Assembly (NCBI GenBank): GCA_937876315.1
Contig: CALEHQ010000019.1
Coordinates: 1-64,000, forward strand
Direction: 5' to 3'
Source: an uncultured Actinomycetes bacterium
GTDB lineage: Bacteria > Actinomycetota > Acidimicrobiia > Acidimicrobiales > Acidimicrobilacustridaceae
DNA length: 64,000 nucleotides
The position numbers and the translations under genes were made by a program. This document shows positions 1-9,072 of this stretch, in pieces. The notes under the pieces are model-generated. The model was not told the origin of the DNA. It saw only the letters and a list, made by a program, of their open reading frames with translations, and did no database searches. How positions within the stretch are numbered: position 1 is the first letter of the stretch; each line of letters opens with the position of its first letter.

Positions 1-513
1 GAGAAGCCGATCAAGAGCAACCTCCTCAACGTCGGACCAGTCATCGGCGCGTGGATTGTTGGTGGGCTTTTACTTCTCTATCTGGCGCCAAAAATCAAAG
101 CTGACCGACCAGGTCTCTCGATCACTCACATCCGGCCCAAACAGGCGCTCATCATCGGCTGCGCGCAGGTTCTCGCCATGTGGCCCGGCACCAGTCGAAG
201 CCTCGTCACAATTCTCGCTGCTCTTGCGGTTGGAATGACGCTCGCTGCAGCAGTTGAGTTCAGTTTTCTTCTTGGCCTTATGACCTTAGGGGCAGCAACG
301 CTCTACGAAACAGCCACGAACGGATCAACGGTCATCGATGCATACGGATGGCTCAACCCACTTGTTGGTTTGATTTTCGCATTCATCTTCGCCGCGCTTG
401 CGGTGAAGTGGATGGTGTCGTGGCTACAAACGCGCAGCTTGGCTGTCTTCGGCTGGGAACGCCTTGCTGTCGCATCTGCCAGCATCGGATTGCTTATCGC
501 TGGAACGATTTAG
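1..513 (+). CDS. uppP: undecaprenyl-diphosphatase UppP/BacA (C-terminal part)
   Basis: The reading frame is open from the first base, so the N-terminus lies outside the window; about 170 codons remain. UppP is an integral membrane enzyme that dephosphorylates undecaprenyl diphosphate to recycle the lipid carrier for peptidoglycan and other envelope polymers. The visible part has the family's second conserved motif (QALIIGCAQ followed by WPGTSRS, about residues 48-67), where the PGTSRS arginine and serines belong to the active site. Several hydrophobic segments follow, up to a TAG at 511-513. The next gene is convergent, with its stop only 9 bp away. Family assignment is secure; only the start is missing. 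Confidence 0.93.
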   Translation, partial: EKPIKSNLLNVGPVIGAWIVGGLLLLYLAPKIKADRPGLSITHIRPKQALIIGCAQVLAMWPGTSRSLVTILAALAVGMTLAAAVEFSFLLGLMTLGAATLYETATNGSTVIDAYGWLNPLVGLIFAFIFAALAVKWMVSWLQTRSLAVFGWERLAVASASIGLLIAGTI

Positions 514-522
514 AACAATCGC

Positions 523-1890
523 TCAGGATCCACCAAGCGAAAGGTCGGCGATCACAATCGTTGGACACCCGGTACCGCCTGGAAGCCATTCGATGTCATC
601 ACCAATTGCAACGATGTCTAAAAGCATTCGCTGCAAAGTCGAAGCAATCGTTACCTCGCGAACCGGTTCAGCCAGTTGACCGTTACGGACCATTAGCCCT
701 TCGATCCCAACGGAAATATCGCCGCTCACAAGATTCACCCCGGAGTGAAGTCCCGTCATCGACTGCAGATAGACACCAGTATCGATGTCGGCCAGCAACG
801 ATTCGAAGGAACCTGCCCCGGGCGCGACTGCTAAGGCTTGGCACCCAACTGACGGTGTTGAGGAAACGCCTCGCACTGCAGAGCCAGTACTGGGCTGTCC
901 AGCGCGTCGACCCGACGCACTGTCGTAGAGAAAACCCTGCAACACGCCGTCGACCACAAGTTGGTTTCGACGACAGGCCAAACCTTCACCGTCGAACATG
1001 TCGGCAGCGTAAGAACGATGATCGGTGGGATCGTCAACAAGGGTGAGCATGGGCGAAGCAATGGTCTCGCCTACTCGATCGCCGAAGGGCGAGCGCCCTT
1101 TCAACACGCGTTCGCCAGTAAGCGTGGAACCAAGGAGGCCGGCAATCGTGGCTGCCATCCTTGGCTCAAGGATGATCGTGACTCGCTGCGACGGAACCGG
1201 CTTTGCGCCAAAGAGCCGCGTGGCACGCAACACCGCGTCGTCGGCAGCTTCAGCGAGATCAAGATCATCGGGCCGAAACCCAACTGTTGAGCCTCCGCCG
1301 GTATAGGTCTCGTCACCATCTTCCGCTAGCGCGAGCGCACTCATCGAGCACCATGCACCGCGTCCGGCCCCAGCGATACCCGTGCTTGTCGCTACTGCAA
1401 AACGCGATGAGGAGTCAGAGAATGTTGCGACACGAACACCGGTGATTCTCGGGTCGCCAGCACGAACCATTCGTTCGAGCTCTAGTGCGAGGTCGATTTT
1501 CCGCGAAGCCTCCATGGTCGCTACCGATGGATCAAAAGCGTCGAAAGGAACAGGGGCTACCCCGTCAGGCTCGGCAAGGCCTACCCATTCATCGGGTTCA
1601 GCGAACGTTGCATTGTCCCGAGCATCGGCCAACGCATCGGCGATTGCATCGGGCTCAAGCGTTCCGGCCCACGCAAACCCTTGCCGATGATCGCTTACAA
1701 CGCGAACACCAATACCAGCGCTGACTGCTGACGTAAACGATTCGACTTCGCCGCCGTGTGCGCGCACGGTCGTGTATGAGGATCGAGCCACGAAAGCTTC
1801 AAGCTGCTCTCCGGATCGCACGTTGCTGGCAACAGACTGTGCCAGCTCGAGGAGATCCGCAGATTCCTGGTCAGGCGGATCGAAGGTCAC
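523..1890 (-). CDS. pmbA: TldD/PmbA-family protein (PmbA-like, copy 1)
   Basis: A 455-aa PmbA-type member of the TldD/PmbA (peptidase U62) family. In characterised systems TldD and PmbA (TldE) form a metallopeptidase heterodimer; the PmbA half lacks the metal site and contributes to the substrate channel. Typical features are the N-terminal region with GIGVRVV, a middle region, and a C-terminal half with TGLHSGVN and VSGDISVGIEGLMVRNG. No HExxxH is present, as expected for PmbA. The start is GTG at 1890, whose GTGA overlaps the stop of the second pmbA, so it is the last gene of a tldD-pmbA-pmbA operon. The substrate cannot be read from the sequence. Confidence 0.9.
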   Translation of the reverse strand: MTFDPPDQESADLLELAQSVASNVRSGEQLEAFVARSSYTTVRAHGGEVESFTSAVSAGIGVRVVSDHRQGFAWAGTLEPDAIADALADARDNATFAEPDEWVGLAEPDGVAPVPFDAFDPSVATMEASRKIDLALELERMVRAGDPRITGVRVATFSDSSSRFAVATSTGIAGAGRGAWCSMSALALAEDGDETYTGGGSTVGFRPDDLDLAEAADDAVLRATRLFGAKPVPSQRVTIILEPRMAATIAGLLGSTLTGERVLKGRSPFGDRVGETIASPMLTLVDDPTDHRSYAADMFDGEGLACRRNQLVVDGVLQGFLYDSASGRRAGQPSTGSAVRGVSSTPSVGCQALAVAPGAGSFESLLADIDTGVYLQSMTGLHSGVNLVSGDISVGIEGLMVRNGQLAEPVREVTIASTLQRMLLDIVAIGDDIEWLPGGTGCPTIVIADLSLGGS

Positions 1891-3230
1891 GAGCCTGAAA
1901 CAGTGAGGTCGGCCACGACGAGAGAAACGCCAGACGCATTCATTGGAAGGAACTCCAGATCGTTGCCAACTGCCTGAACATCGCGAAGCATTTTTTGCAG
2001 TGTCGACGCAATCGTGAATTCACGAACGGGCTCAGCGAGTTCGCCATTTCGAATACGTAGGCCTTCGGCGCCAGTTGAAAAGTCGCCGCTTACCGGGTTC
2101 ACTCCTGAATGGAGGCCAGAGACTTCTTGTACGAGAACCCCGTCGTCGATGCCCGCGATAAGCGTCGCCGGATCAGAGGTTCCAGGAACAAGCGACACTG
2201 ACAAACATCCGACTGAGGGAGTGCTCTTGAATCCGCGAACTGCGTTTCCAGTACTCACTGTTCCGGCCCGACGAGCTGAGTAGGCGTTGTGCACGAACTG
2301 TTGCAACACACCGTTTTGGATCAGCACATTGCGTCGAGCAGCAAGACCTTCGCCGTCGGCATCGGTCGCGGTAAACGAGCGCACATCGGTGGGATCGTCG
2401 ATGAGAGTTAACAGCGAGGAACCAACGGACTCACCCAAACGGTCGGCAAACAGCGACCGCCCCTTGAGCACCGACTCCCCATCGAGTGTGTATCCCAAAA
2501 TTCCCAAGAATTGCGCGGTGACCCACGGGTCGAGCACAACGGTCAGGCGACCGCTGGGGGGCTGAATAGCGCCAAGCATGCGTGTTGCACGAGACGCCGC
2601 TTCGAGCGCGGCGCGTGATGGATCAAGATCAGAAGGTTCACGGCCTACGGAGAATCCGAAGCCGGTTTGGGTTTCGTCACCATCGGCGGCCATGGCATAG
2701 GTGGCGACATAACAACTTGTTTCGCTTCCAACTGTTCGGATACCCATGCTCGTCGCGATTGCTGCTTCGGAAATTGAATCGGCATATTCGGCTGATTCGA
2801 TTCCTGAAATTCGCGGATCTGCAGCCATCACGACGCGTTCGAGCTCAATCGCCATTGCAATTTTGTCTGATGTCGCAAACGACACCATTGCGTCACGATG
2901 CAGATCGAGAACAGGGACTGCTGTGCCGTCGGGCTCGGCAAGGCCGGCGAACTCATCGAACGTGGCAAAGCTCACGTTGTCGCGAGCATCGGCGAGAGTT
3001 TCCGCGATCGCGGACTCATCAAGACTTCCCGCATAGGCGAAACCTTGACGGCCGTCGACAACAACTCGAATCCCTACGCCCTGCGACTGGGCTGAAGACA
3101 ATGACTCGACGTCACCACCGAACACTCTGATTTCAGTTTCGGTTCCGCGCACAACAACCGCTTCGACCTGTTCCCCTGATTTGGCCATTGCAACGACACG
3201 GTCGGCAATGGCCAAAAGTTCGTCGCTCAT
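1887..3230 (-). CDS. pmbA: TldD/PmbA-family protein (PmbA-like, copy 2)
   Basis: A 447-aa PmbA-type protein clearly paralogous to its downstream neighbour: both share the order GVGIRVVVDGRQGFAYAG, RRNVLIQNGVLQQF, TGNAVRGFKSTPSVGC, SGLHSGVNPVSGDFS and a REFTIASTLQKML tail. It lacks the HExxxH metal motif and so should be a non-catalytic partner of TldD. The ATG at 3230 overlaps the tldD stop by ATGA, and its own stop overlaps the next start by GTGA, which supports one operon with coupled translation. The pair looks like a tandem duplication that has diverged. Whether TldD pairs with one or both copies is unknown. Confidence 0.9.
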   Translation of the reverse strand: MSDELLAIADRVVAMAKSGEQVEAVVVRGTETEIRVFGGDVESLSSAQSQGVGIRVVVDGRQGFAYAGSLDESAIAETLADARDNVSFATFDEFAGLAEPDGTAVPVLDLHRDAMVSFATSDKIAMAIELERVVMAADPRISGIESAEYADSISEAAIATSMGIRTVGSETSCYVATYAMAADGDETQTGFGFSVGREPSDLDPSRAALEAASRATRMLGAIQPPSGRLTVVLDPWVTAQFLGILGYTLDGESVLKGRSLFADRLGESVGSSLLTLIDDPTDVRSFTATDADGEGLAARRNVLIQNGVLQQFVHNAYSARRAGTVSTGNAVRGFKSTPSVGCLSVSLVPGTSDPATLIAGIDDGVLVQEVSGLHSGVNPVSGDFSTGAEGLRIRNGELAEPVREFTIASTLQKMLRDVQAVGNDLEFLPMNASGVSLVVADLTVSGS

Positions 3231-4618
3231 GCGGCGGTACCACCGATGGTGAGCGACGACACACGAAGAGTCGGCACGCCGTCACCAACAGGAACGCCCT
3301 GTCCGTCTTTTCCGCACGTTCCCGGAGGACCCATCGCGAAATCATTTCCAAGCGCATCGATGCGCTGCAGAACCTCGGGGCCATTGCCGATGAGATTTCC
3401 TTCGCGCAATGGCTCAGTCACCTTGCCGTCCTCGATGAGGTACGCCTCGGTCATTCCGAAAACAAAGTCCCCGGTCGCGGTATTTACCTGGCCGCCACCG
3501 AGGTGTTTCACATAGACACCCTTCGGTGTCGAGGCGATGATTGATTCCGGGTCTTCCTCTCCGGCAAGGAGATAGGTGTTTGTCATTCGAACCATCGGAA
3601 GGTTCTGGTAGCTCTGTCGACGACCGTTACCCGAGCTCCGACGTCCTTCCTTTCGGGCCCGCAGGTGATCCCACATGTAATCGGTGAGGATTCCGTCCTC
3701 GATGAGCACATTGCGTTGGGCGGGGTTGCCTTCATCATCGATGGCGATGTTTCCCCACTCGCGAGCCATTGTGCCGTCGTCGACGACCGTTACTCCCTTC
3801 GAGGCCACTTGCTGACCAACGCGTCCCCGGAAAACTGAAGCACCCTTTGAAACAAGATCTGCTTCAAGACCGTGACCACATGCCTCGTGGAACAACACGC
3901 CACCGCCACCGCTACCAATGACCACCGGCATCTGACCGCTCGGGGCGGGACGGGCTGCCAACTTTGTGATCGCACGCTCTGCTGCGTTCCGCGCCAGTTG
4001 ATCGATGTCGTACATGTCGAACAGTTCAAAACCGATTGTGTGCCCAACACTTTCACGACCCGTTTGCATACCGGTATCGCCAGTGGCAACACAGCTCACA
4101 GCAAAGAACGTGCGCACCGTGTCGTCTTCGACAAATACTCCGTCAGAGTTGGCAACAAGGATTCGACGGCGGTTGTCGCCGTAACTCACCGACACCTGCG
4201 AGATCGCATCGCCTACCGAACGAGCGGCTTCGTCGGCACGGGTCAGCAATTCAACTTTTCGGGCTTTCGGGACATCGCCAGGGAAGGTCTCGATGTCGTA
4301 GCCACGCGAGGCCGTTCCGCGGTGAAGAGCGACAACATTTGTCCCTCCGCCGCCGCCACGAGCCGCTGCTGCGGCCGCTTGTGCCGCAGCAATGAGTCCG
4401 GCTTCGGAGAGATCGGCAGTATGGGCAAAACCAGTGGTCTCGCCAACCACGACGCGGATACCCGCGCCACGGTCGCGGCCAGAGGTCAATTCTTCGACAC
4501 GACCATCGTCAAGAACGGCGGAGGCATTGCGGCGGTCTTCGGCAAATACTTCAGCAAACTCTCCGCCCGTGCGCATCGCGACACCGAGAACTTCTTCGAG
4601 CACCGACTGTTCGATCAT
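3227..4618 (-). CDS. tldD: TldD-like metallopeptidase
   Basis: A 463-aa TldD homologue, the catalytic subunit of the TldD/PmbA protease. The zinc motif HEACGH (HExxxH) is at residues 244-249, preceded by a glycine-rich GSGGGGVLF stretch, and a late GTCGKDGQG provides the conserved C-terminal cysteine. The frame is open to 4798, but I place the start at ATG 4618: it is preceded by GGAGAAAGAAC, a good ribosome binding site, and a longer version would run into the divergent gene's promoter. It is first in the operon with two pmbA copies, joined by a 4-base overlap. Known TldD/E substrates include peptide precursors; no such precursor is visible nearby. Confidence 0.93.
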   Translation of the reverse strand: MIEQSVLEEVLGVAMRTGGEFAEVFAEDRRNASAVLDDGRVEELTSGRDRGAGIRVVVGETTGFAHTADLSEAGLIAAAQAAAAAARGGGGGTNVVALHRGTASRGYDIETFPGDVPKARKVELLTRADEAARSVGDAISQVSVSYGDNRRRILVANSDGVFVEDDTVRTFFAVSCVATGDTGMQTGRESVGHTIGFELFDMYDIDQLARNAAERAITKLAARPAPSGQMPVVIGSGGGGVLFHEACGHGLEADLVSKGASVFRGRVGQQVASKGVTVVDDGTMAREWGNIAIDDEGNPAQRNVLIEDGILTDYMWDHLRARKEGRRSSGNGRRQSYQNLPMVRMTNTYLLAGEEDPESIIASTPKGVYVKHLGGGQVNTATGDFVFGMTEAYLIEDGKVTEPLREGNLIGNGPEVLQRIDALGNDFAMGPPGTCGKDGQGVPVGDGVPTLRVSSLTIGGTAA

Positions 4619-4749
4619 TTGTTCTTTCTCCGGTCCTGGGCTGGGCAAGTGTCTGCGGAAACAAGCCCCGCTGAGCGCCGTAGCGTACCGGCGCCGGCGC
4701 TGATCTGAGTGCCCGAAACCGAGTTCCCAAACCAGTCCGCGCCCATTCG

Positions 4750-4755
4750 TAGACT
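4750..4755 (+). promoter_or_regulatory. -10-like TAnnnT box, leaderless start of the flippase-like gene
   Basis: TAGACT ends 6 nt before the ATG at 4762, and no Shine-Dalgarno sequence is visible. This is the arrangement of leaderless actinobacterial transcripts, in which the start codon is at or near the transcript's 5' end. Confidence 0.5.
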
Positions 4756-4761
4756 CAGCAG

Positions 4762-5856
4762 ATGAATAGTCCCCATCGACCGACCGCATTCGGTCCACAA
4801 GGCACTGATGGGGCCGAACCAGGACTCGGCGATTTTGCCTCTGTCTCCGTTGAGGGACTTATCGACGCGGTCGAATCTGCAGGGACAAAAACCGAGCGGC
4901 GACATCGATGGGCGCTCCCGCTTCGAATCGCAGTCAGCCTCCTCATGCTCAGTGTCCTGTGGTGGAGGTTCCCTGAGATCAAGTGGTCTGACCTCATCCC
5001 AACTTGGGATCTCACAACGTTGCTCTGGCTTCTCTCCGCCACAGCCATGACGTTCTTGGGCATTGTCCTTTCTGCTGTTCGCTGGCAATCAGTGCTTCGG
5101 GCACTCCACCTTCGCGAACGGCTCCGCGTTCTCGTGCCCCTCTATTTCGCCGGACAATTTGTTTCAAATGTTCTCCCCACCACCATCGGTGGCGACGTTT
5201 TGCGCGTCTCTCGACTGTCCAAAGTCAATGGTGAACCCGAAACAACATTTGCATCTGTTGCGCTTGAACGACTCACCGGCTGGTTAGTACTCCCGCTCAT
5301 CACATTCTTCGGGCTCGCCATCAACCCAGGACTCCGTGAACTCGGTCGCGCAACGTTGCTTGCTCTTGCCGTCGCAATCGTCACGCTTGTTGCACTCCTG
5401 GTCGTTCTTCTTGCTGCGAATCACCCACGACTTGGCGGTCGATTCGCAGCAACCGACGGATGGCGCCGCTTCGTCGATGCCATCCATCGGGGCGTCACCG
5501 AACTTCTTCGTCAACCCCTCGCCGCAATGTCCATTCTCGCCGCCGGCCTCGCCTACCAAGTTGCGCTTTGCCTCGCAGCCTTGATGGTTGCGGCGGCTCT
5601 TGGCTTCAGCTGGCTCGGACTCACCGCCCTTCTTGCGTTCTACCCGGCGGTTCTGATTCTTCAGGTGCTCCCCATCGGCATTGCCGGTCTTGGGGTCCGA
5701 GAAAGTGCTTTTGTCCTTTTCCTCGTCCCCCTGGACGTTCCCGCCGAGAAAGCCGTGGCCCTCGGTCTCGTTCTCTACGCCATCAACGTCATTGCCAGCC
5801 TTTTCGGGGCCCCCACCTTTGCGGTCGGTGGCCGCAGAGTTCCGGTAACGACCTGA
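4762..5856 (+). CDS. YbhN/AglD-like flippase-type membrane protein (LPG synthase TM domain family)
   Basis: A 364-aa integral membrane protein of the lysylphosphatidylglycerol-synthase transmembrane / UPF0104 family. After about 45 hydrophilic residues there are several hydrophobic helices. Both family motifs are present: NVLPTTIGGDVLRVSRL in the first half and LPIGIAGLGVRESAF near the C-terminus. It lacks the aminoacyl-transferase domain of MprF, so it is not an LPG synthase; relatives are suspected of flipping lipid-linked saccharides or phospholipids. It is divergent from tldD. A TAGACT box at 4750-4755, 6 nt before the ATG, suggests a leaderless transcript and supports this start. Confidence 0.82.
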   Translation: MNSPHRPTAFGPQGTDGAEPGLGDFASVSVEGLIDAVESAGTKTERRHRWALPLRIAVSLLMLSVLWWRFPEIKWSDLIPTWDLTTLLWLLSATAMTFLGIVLSAVRWQSVLRALHLRERLRVLVPLYFAGQFVSNVLPTTIGGDVLRVSRLSKVNGEPETTFASVALERLTGWLVLPLITFFGLAINPGLRELGRATLLALAVAIVTLVALLVVLLAANHPRLGGRFAATDGWRRFVDAIHRGVTELLRQPLAAMSILAAGLAYQVALCLAALMVAAALGFSWLGLTALLAFYPAVLILQVLPIGIAGLGVRESAFVLFLVPLDVPAEKAVALGLVLYAINVIASLFGAPTFAVGGRRVPVTT

Positions 5857-6010
5857 ACCGCTCCGGGCATCTCCCCCAATAGATGGTCCCAGAGATAGGG
5901 GTTCACCCCTTGAGGGACGGTAGCGTTGCACCACGGACGCCGGCCCCGGCGCCCACTCCCCCGTCTCCCGTCGCCGCGTTCTCCAAATGCCGCCGACAAG
6001 GACCCCGCCC

Positions 6011-7876
6011 ATGATCATTGAGACGATTGAGTCGCCGGCCGACCTCAAGGCCCTCACCCCCGAGCAGCTCACCACGCTCGCGGCCGAGATGCGCGACGTC
6101 ATCATTGAATCGGTCAATACCCACGGCGGCCATCTCGGCTCCAACCTCGGAGTCGTTGAGCTCACCCTCGCGCTCCATCGCGTATTCAACTCCCCTGACG
6201 ACATCATCCTGTGGGACACCGGACATCAGGCCTACCCCCACAAACTCGTCACTGGTCGTGCCAAAGACTTTGTCGATCTTCGTCAAGCAGAAGGCCTCTC
6301 CGGCTACCCCTCACGCGACGAATCCGAGCACGACTGGATTGAGAACAGCCACGCTTCAACCGTTCTCAGTTGGGCCTACGGACTTTCTGTCGCGGAAGCC
6401 ACGAAGGGCGCCGATGCCCGTCGCATCGTTGCCGTGATCGGCGATGGATCAATGACTGGCGGTATGGCTTTCGAAGGTCTCAATAACCTCGGCCATTCGG
6501 GGCGCGACTGCATCATCATTCTCAACGACAACGGCCGCTCGTATGCGCCCACCGTCTCCAGACTTGGCGAGAGTCTCGTCAAGATCCGCAACAACCCGGT
6601 GTACATGCGCCGCCAAGCGAAGCTTGAGAAGGTCCTTGCTGACCTTCCCGTCGTCGGCAACATTGCCAAGACAGGCCTCGACGCAACAAAGGCCGCAATT
6701 CGCGAAGCATTCGAACCAACAGCGTTCTTTGAAGCACTCGGTGTTCGCTATTCCGGCCCCTTCGACGGACACGACATTGCCCTTCTTGAAGAAGCACTGC
6801 GCAATGCCGCAGCGATGCCCGGCGGCCCACAAGTCATTCACGTCCTCACCCAAAAGGGTCGTGGCTATGGGCCTGCCGAAAACGACCCCATTAAGCGCCT
6901 GCACGACACCTCCGAGGCCAAACCCGGCAGCTTCACCGCTGCATTCACCGAGGCACTGGTCAAAGAAGGCGAAGCTCGTCCCGAACTTGTTGCCATTACT
7001 GCCGCAATGCCGGACTCCACCGGCATTCTCCCCTTTGCAGAACGATTCCCTGGCCGCATGTTCGATGTTGGTATCGCGGAACAACATGCCGTAACTGCTG
7101 CAGCGGGCATGGCGATGGGCGGGCTTCGTCCCGTTGTTGCTGTTTACTCAACCTTCCTCACTCGTGCATTCGATCAGGTCAATCTCGACGTCGGCCTGCA
7201 CGATCAACCTGTCGTGTTCTGCCTTGACCGCGCCGGCATTACTGGCGACGACGGGCCAAGTCATCATGGGATTCTCGACATGGTGCTCCTCACCAAAGTT
7301 CCGAACATGACGGTGTTTGCCCCGTCCTCGTATCAGGAAATTGGTCAGATGCTGCATGATGCTCTCGACATCACCGATGGTCCCGTCGCAATCCGTTGGG
7401 CAAAGACCGCCGCTCGGCAAGCGCCTCCGGAAGAAGTCGGCAGCGGACTCAACGCTCGTCGCACCCGAACCGGCACACAGTTGTGCATCGTCAGCGTGGG
7501 CAAGATGCTCGATGCGGCCGAGATCGCAGCCGAGCAGCTTGAGGCTCAAGGCATTTCGGTCACCGTTTGGGACGCGCGGGTCGTCAAGCCGCTGGACCCC
7601 GCGATGATCGACGATGCGGCTCGACACCCCTTCGTGATCACCGTCGAGGACGGCCTTCGAGAAGGCGGCGTCGGGATGACAGTTTCTGACCTCGTAAGCG
7701 AGCGCACAATCGGAGCCACCGAACCTCGTGTTCGCGTGCTTGGTATTCCCTCTCAGTACATCGCTCACGGAAAGCCCGATGCGATCCTCGCCGACCTTGG
7801 TCTCGATGCCGCTGGCATCACCGCTTCGGCACTCGCCATGATCCGCACCGGAAACTCGACCCCAGCGACGAGCTAG
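6011..7876 (+). CDS. dxs: 1-deoxy-D-xylulose-5-phosphate synthase
   Basis: A 621-aa thiamine-diphosphate enzyme that condenses pyruvate and glyceraldehyde 3-phosphate, the first step of the MEP isoprenoid pathway. Visible motifs are THGGHLGSNLG near residue 40, the ThDP/Mg motif GDGSMTGG at 144-151 with downstream NDN, and the transketolase central motif DRAGITGDDGPSHHG. The C-terminal transketolase domain is complete and the length is usual for Dxs. An in-frame ATG exists at 5987, but the ATG at 6011 has AAGGA 8 nt upstream and gives the typical N-terminus (MIIETIESPADL), so I prefer it. The 154 bp upstream contain no recognisable riboswitch. Confidence 0.96.
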   Translation: MIIETIESPADLKALTPEQLTTLAAEMRDVIIESVNTHGGHLGSNLGVVELTLALHRVFNSPDDIILWDTGHQAYPHKLVTGRAKDFVDLRQAEGLSGYPSRDESEHDWIENSHASTVLSWAYGLSVAEATKGADARRIVAVIGDGSMTGGMAFEGLNNLGHSGRDCIIILNDNGRSYAPTVSRLGESLVKIRNNPVYMRRQAKLEKVLADLPVVGNIAKTGLDATKAAIREAFEPTAFFEALGVRYSGPFDGHDIALLEEALRNAAAMPGGPQVIHVLTQKGRGYGPAENDPIKRLHDTSEAKPGSFTAAFTEALVKEGEARPELVAITAAMPDSTGILPFAERFPGRMFDVGIAEQHAVTAAAGMAMGGLRPVVAVYSTFLTRAFDQVNLDVGLHDQPVVFCLDRAGITGDDGPSHHGILDMVLLTKVPNMTVFAPSSYQEIGQMLHDALDITDGPVAIRWAKTAARQAPPEEVGSGLNARRTRTGTQLCIVSVGKMLDAAEIAAEQLEAQGISVTVWDARVVKPLDPAMIDDAARHPFVITVEDGLREGGVGMTVSDLVSERTIGATEPRVRVLGIPSQYIAHGKPDAILADLGLDAAGITASALAMIRTGNSTPATS

Positions 7877-7900
7877 TTCGTCGCCGTTCGCGCCTGCACG

Positions 7901-8677
7901 ATGCCAGAACCCGTTAGGACCCCGGCAGAACTTTTCGATCTCACTGGTCGAGTTGCGCTCGTCACCGGCGCGTCGTCTGGACTCGGCCGACGAATCGCTC
8001 TGGTACTTGCTACTGCTGGCGCCACCGTCGCTGTCACCGCACGGCGAGCCGACCGACTCGTCGAACTCGAGTCCGAAGTACCCAACATCCATGGGTTCTC
8101 CTGCGATCTCACAAGTGCGGCCGAACGCGAGGCACTTGTCACCAAAATCGAATCCCGAATTGGGCCCGTCGACATCCTTGTCAATAACGCAGGCGCCGTG
8201 AACGCGACGTCGATCGAAAACGAATCGCTTGACGATTTCGCCAAGATGATCGAACTCAATCTCACAGCGGCCTGGCACCTTATGAAACTGGTTGGCGTTT
8301 CGATGGTGGAGCGTGAGCAGGGTTCGATTGTCAATATCGCTTCGATACTGGGCGTCGTTGGGGCGACGCCGGCGAAGGATTCCGGTTACTCAGCGGCCAA
8401 AGGCGGACTGGTAAACCTCACTCGCGAGATGGGACTGCAGTGGGCGCGAAAAGGCGTTCGAGTCAATGCAATCTGTCCGGGTTGGTTTCAGACCGAAATG
8501 ATCGAAGACCTGACCTCAACCGAGAACGGCTCATCGTTCATCACCTCCAACACGCCCATGATGCGAGTTGGACAGGTCAACGAAATCGACGGCGCCGTCC
8601 TCCTACTTGCTTCCGATGCGGGGAGCTTCATGACCGGTTCCATCGTCATGGTCGATGGCGGTTGGACCGCTCGATGA
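7901..8677 (+). CDS. SDR-family NAD(P)-dependent oxidoreductase
   Basis: A 258-aa classical short-chain dehydrogenase. The cofactor motif TGASSGLG is near residue 25, NNAG is near residue 95, and the catalytic tyrosine and lysine are in GYSAAKGG. The C-terminal FMTGSIVMVDGGW is typical of FabG-like SDRs. The dinucleotide-binding strand is followed by ARRADR, which favours NADP over NAD, although this is not decisive. It lies 24 bp after dxs and its stop overlaps the start of the next gene (ATGA), so the three may be co-transcribed. The substrate cannot be told from sequence. Confidence 0.9.
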   Translation: MPEPVRTPAELFDLTGRVALVTGASSGLGRRIALVLATAGATVAVTARRADRLVELESEVPNIHGFSCDLTSAAEREALVTKIESRIGPVDILVNNAGAVNATSIENESLDDFAKMIELNLTAAWHLMKLVGVSMVEREQGSIVNIASILGVVGATPAKDSGYSAAKGGLVNLTREMGLQWARKGVRVNAICPGWFQTEMIEDLTSTENGSSFITSNTPMMRVGQVNEIDGAVLLLASDAGSFMTGSIVMVDGGWTAR

Positions 8678-9066
8678 AACTGCTGGCGATTGCGGCTGTC
8701 TGCTTCGCCATGTTGCTCACTGCTGGTGGCTGTTCGAGTGGGGCTCAACGAACGGTCGCACCGGTGCACTGGGACCTCAATGCCATCATCGAGCCAACGA
8801 CTCTCAGAATCTCCGGATACATCGGCAGTAGTTCGTGCAGCGCGTTCGACTCGTTCGAGTTGGCTGAAGATGACGAACGAGTCGAGATCACCGTTCTGGT
8901 GAGTTCGAAACAGTCGGGCCCCTGCACCTCGGACATGCGACTCGAGTCGATCGACGTTGTGCTCTCAGCTCCGCTTGGGCAAAGAGAACTCACCGGCTGT
9001 CTCCCCTTCGAGGCGCTTCCGGGTGAACCTAATCTCGGTTGCCGAACAATCATTCCCTACCCCTAA
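8674..9066 (+). CDS. small secreted lipoprotein, unknown function
   Basis: A 130-aa protein starting at ATG 8674, overlapping the SDR stop by ATGA. The N-terminus MKLLAIAAVCFAMLLTAGGC is a lipoprotein-type signal peptide; Cys20 would be the lipidated residue, although Ala at -3 is less usual than Leu. The mature part has four further cysteines (in SSSCSAF, SGPCTSD, LTGCLPF and NLGCRTI), which could make two disulfides outside the membrane. I recognise no domain. The stop lies only 6 bp from that of the convergent acyl-CoA synthetase. Confidence 0.7.
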   Translation: MKLLAIAAVCFAMLLTAGGCSSGAQRTVAPVHWDLNAIIEPTTLRISGYIGSSSCSAFDSFELAEDDERVEITVLVSSKQSGPCTSDMRLESIDVVLSAPLGQRELTGCLPFEALPGEPNLGCRTIIPYP

Positions 9067-9072
9067 GCAACC

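Noticed and set aside
3872-4708. Long plus-strand open frame (278 codons) opposite tldD
   Set aside because: Antisense to a clear TldD coding sequence with its metal motif. The translated product has no recognisable domain and its composition (Arg/His/Cys-rich) is typical of a shadow frame.
5857-6010. Possible thiamine (TPP) riboswitch before dxs
   Set aside because: No CUGAGA/ACCUGA-type core is present in the 154 bp.
5284-6219. Minus-strand open frame of 311 codons over the flippase-like gene and dxs start
   Set aside because: It overlaps two well-supported genes on the other strand and translates to a low-complexity Gly/Glu/Arg product.
7148-8278. Minus-strand open frame of 376 codons over dxs and the SDR
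   Set aside because: Antisense shadow of two conserved enzymes; no motif.
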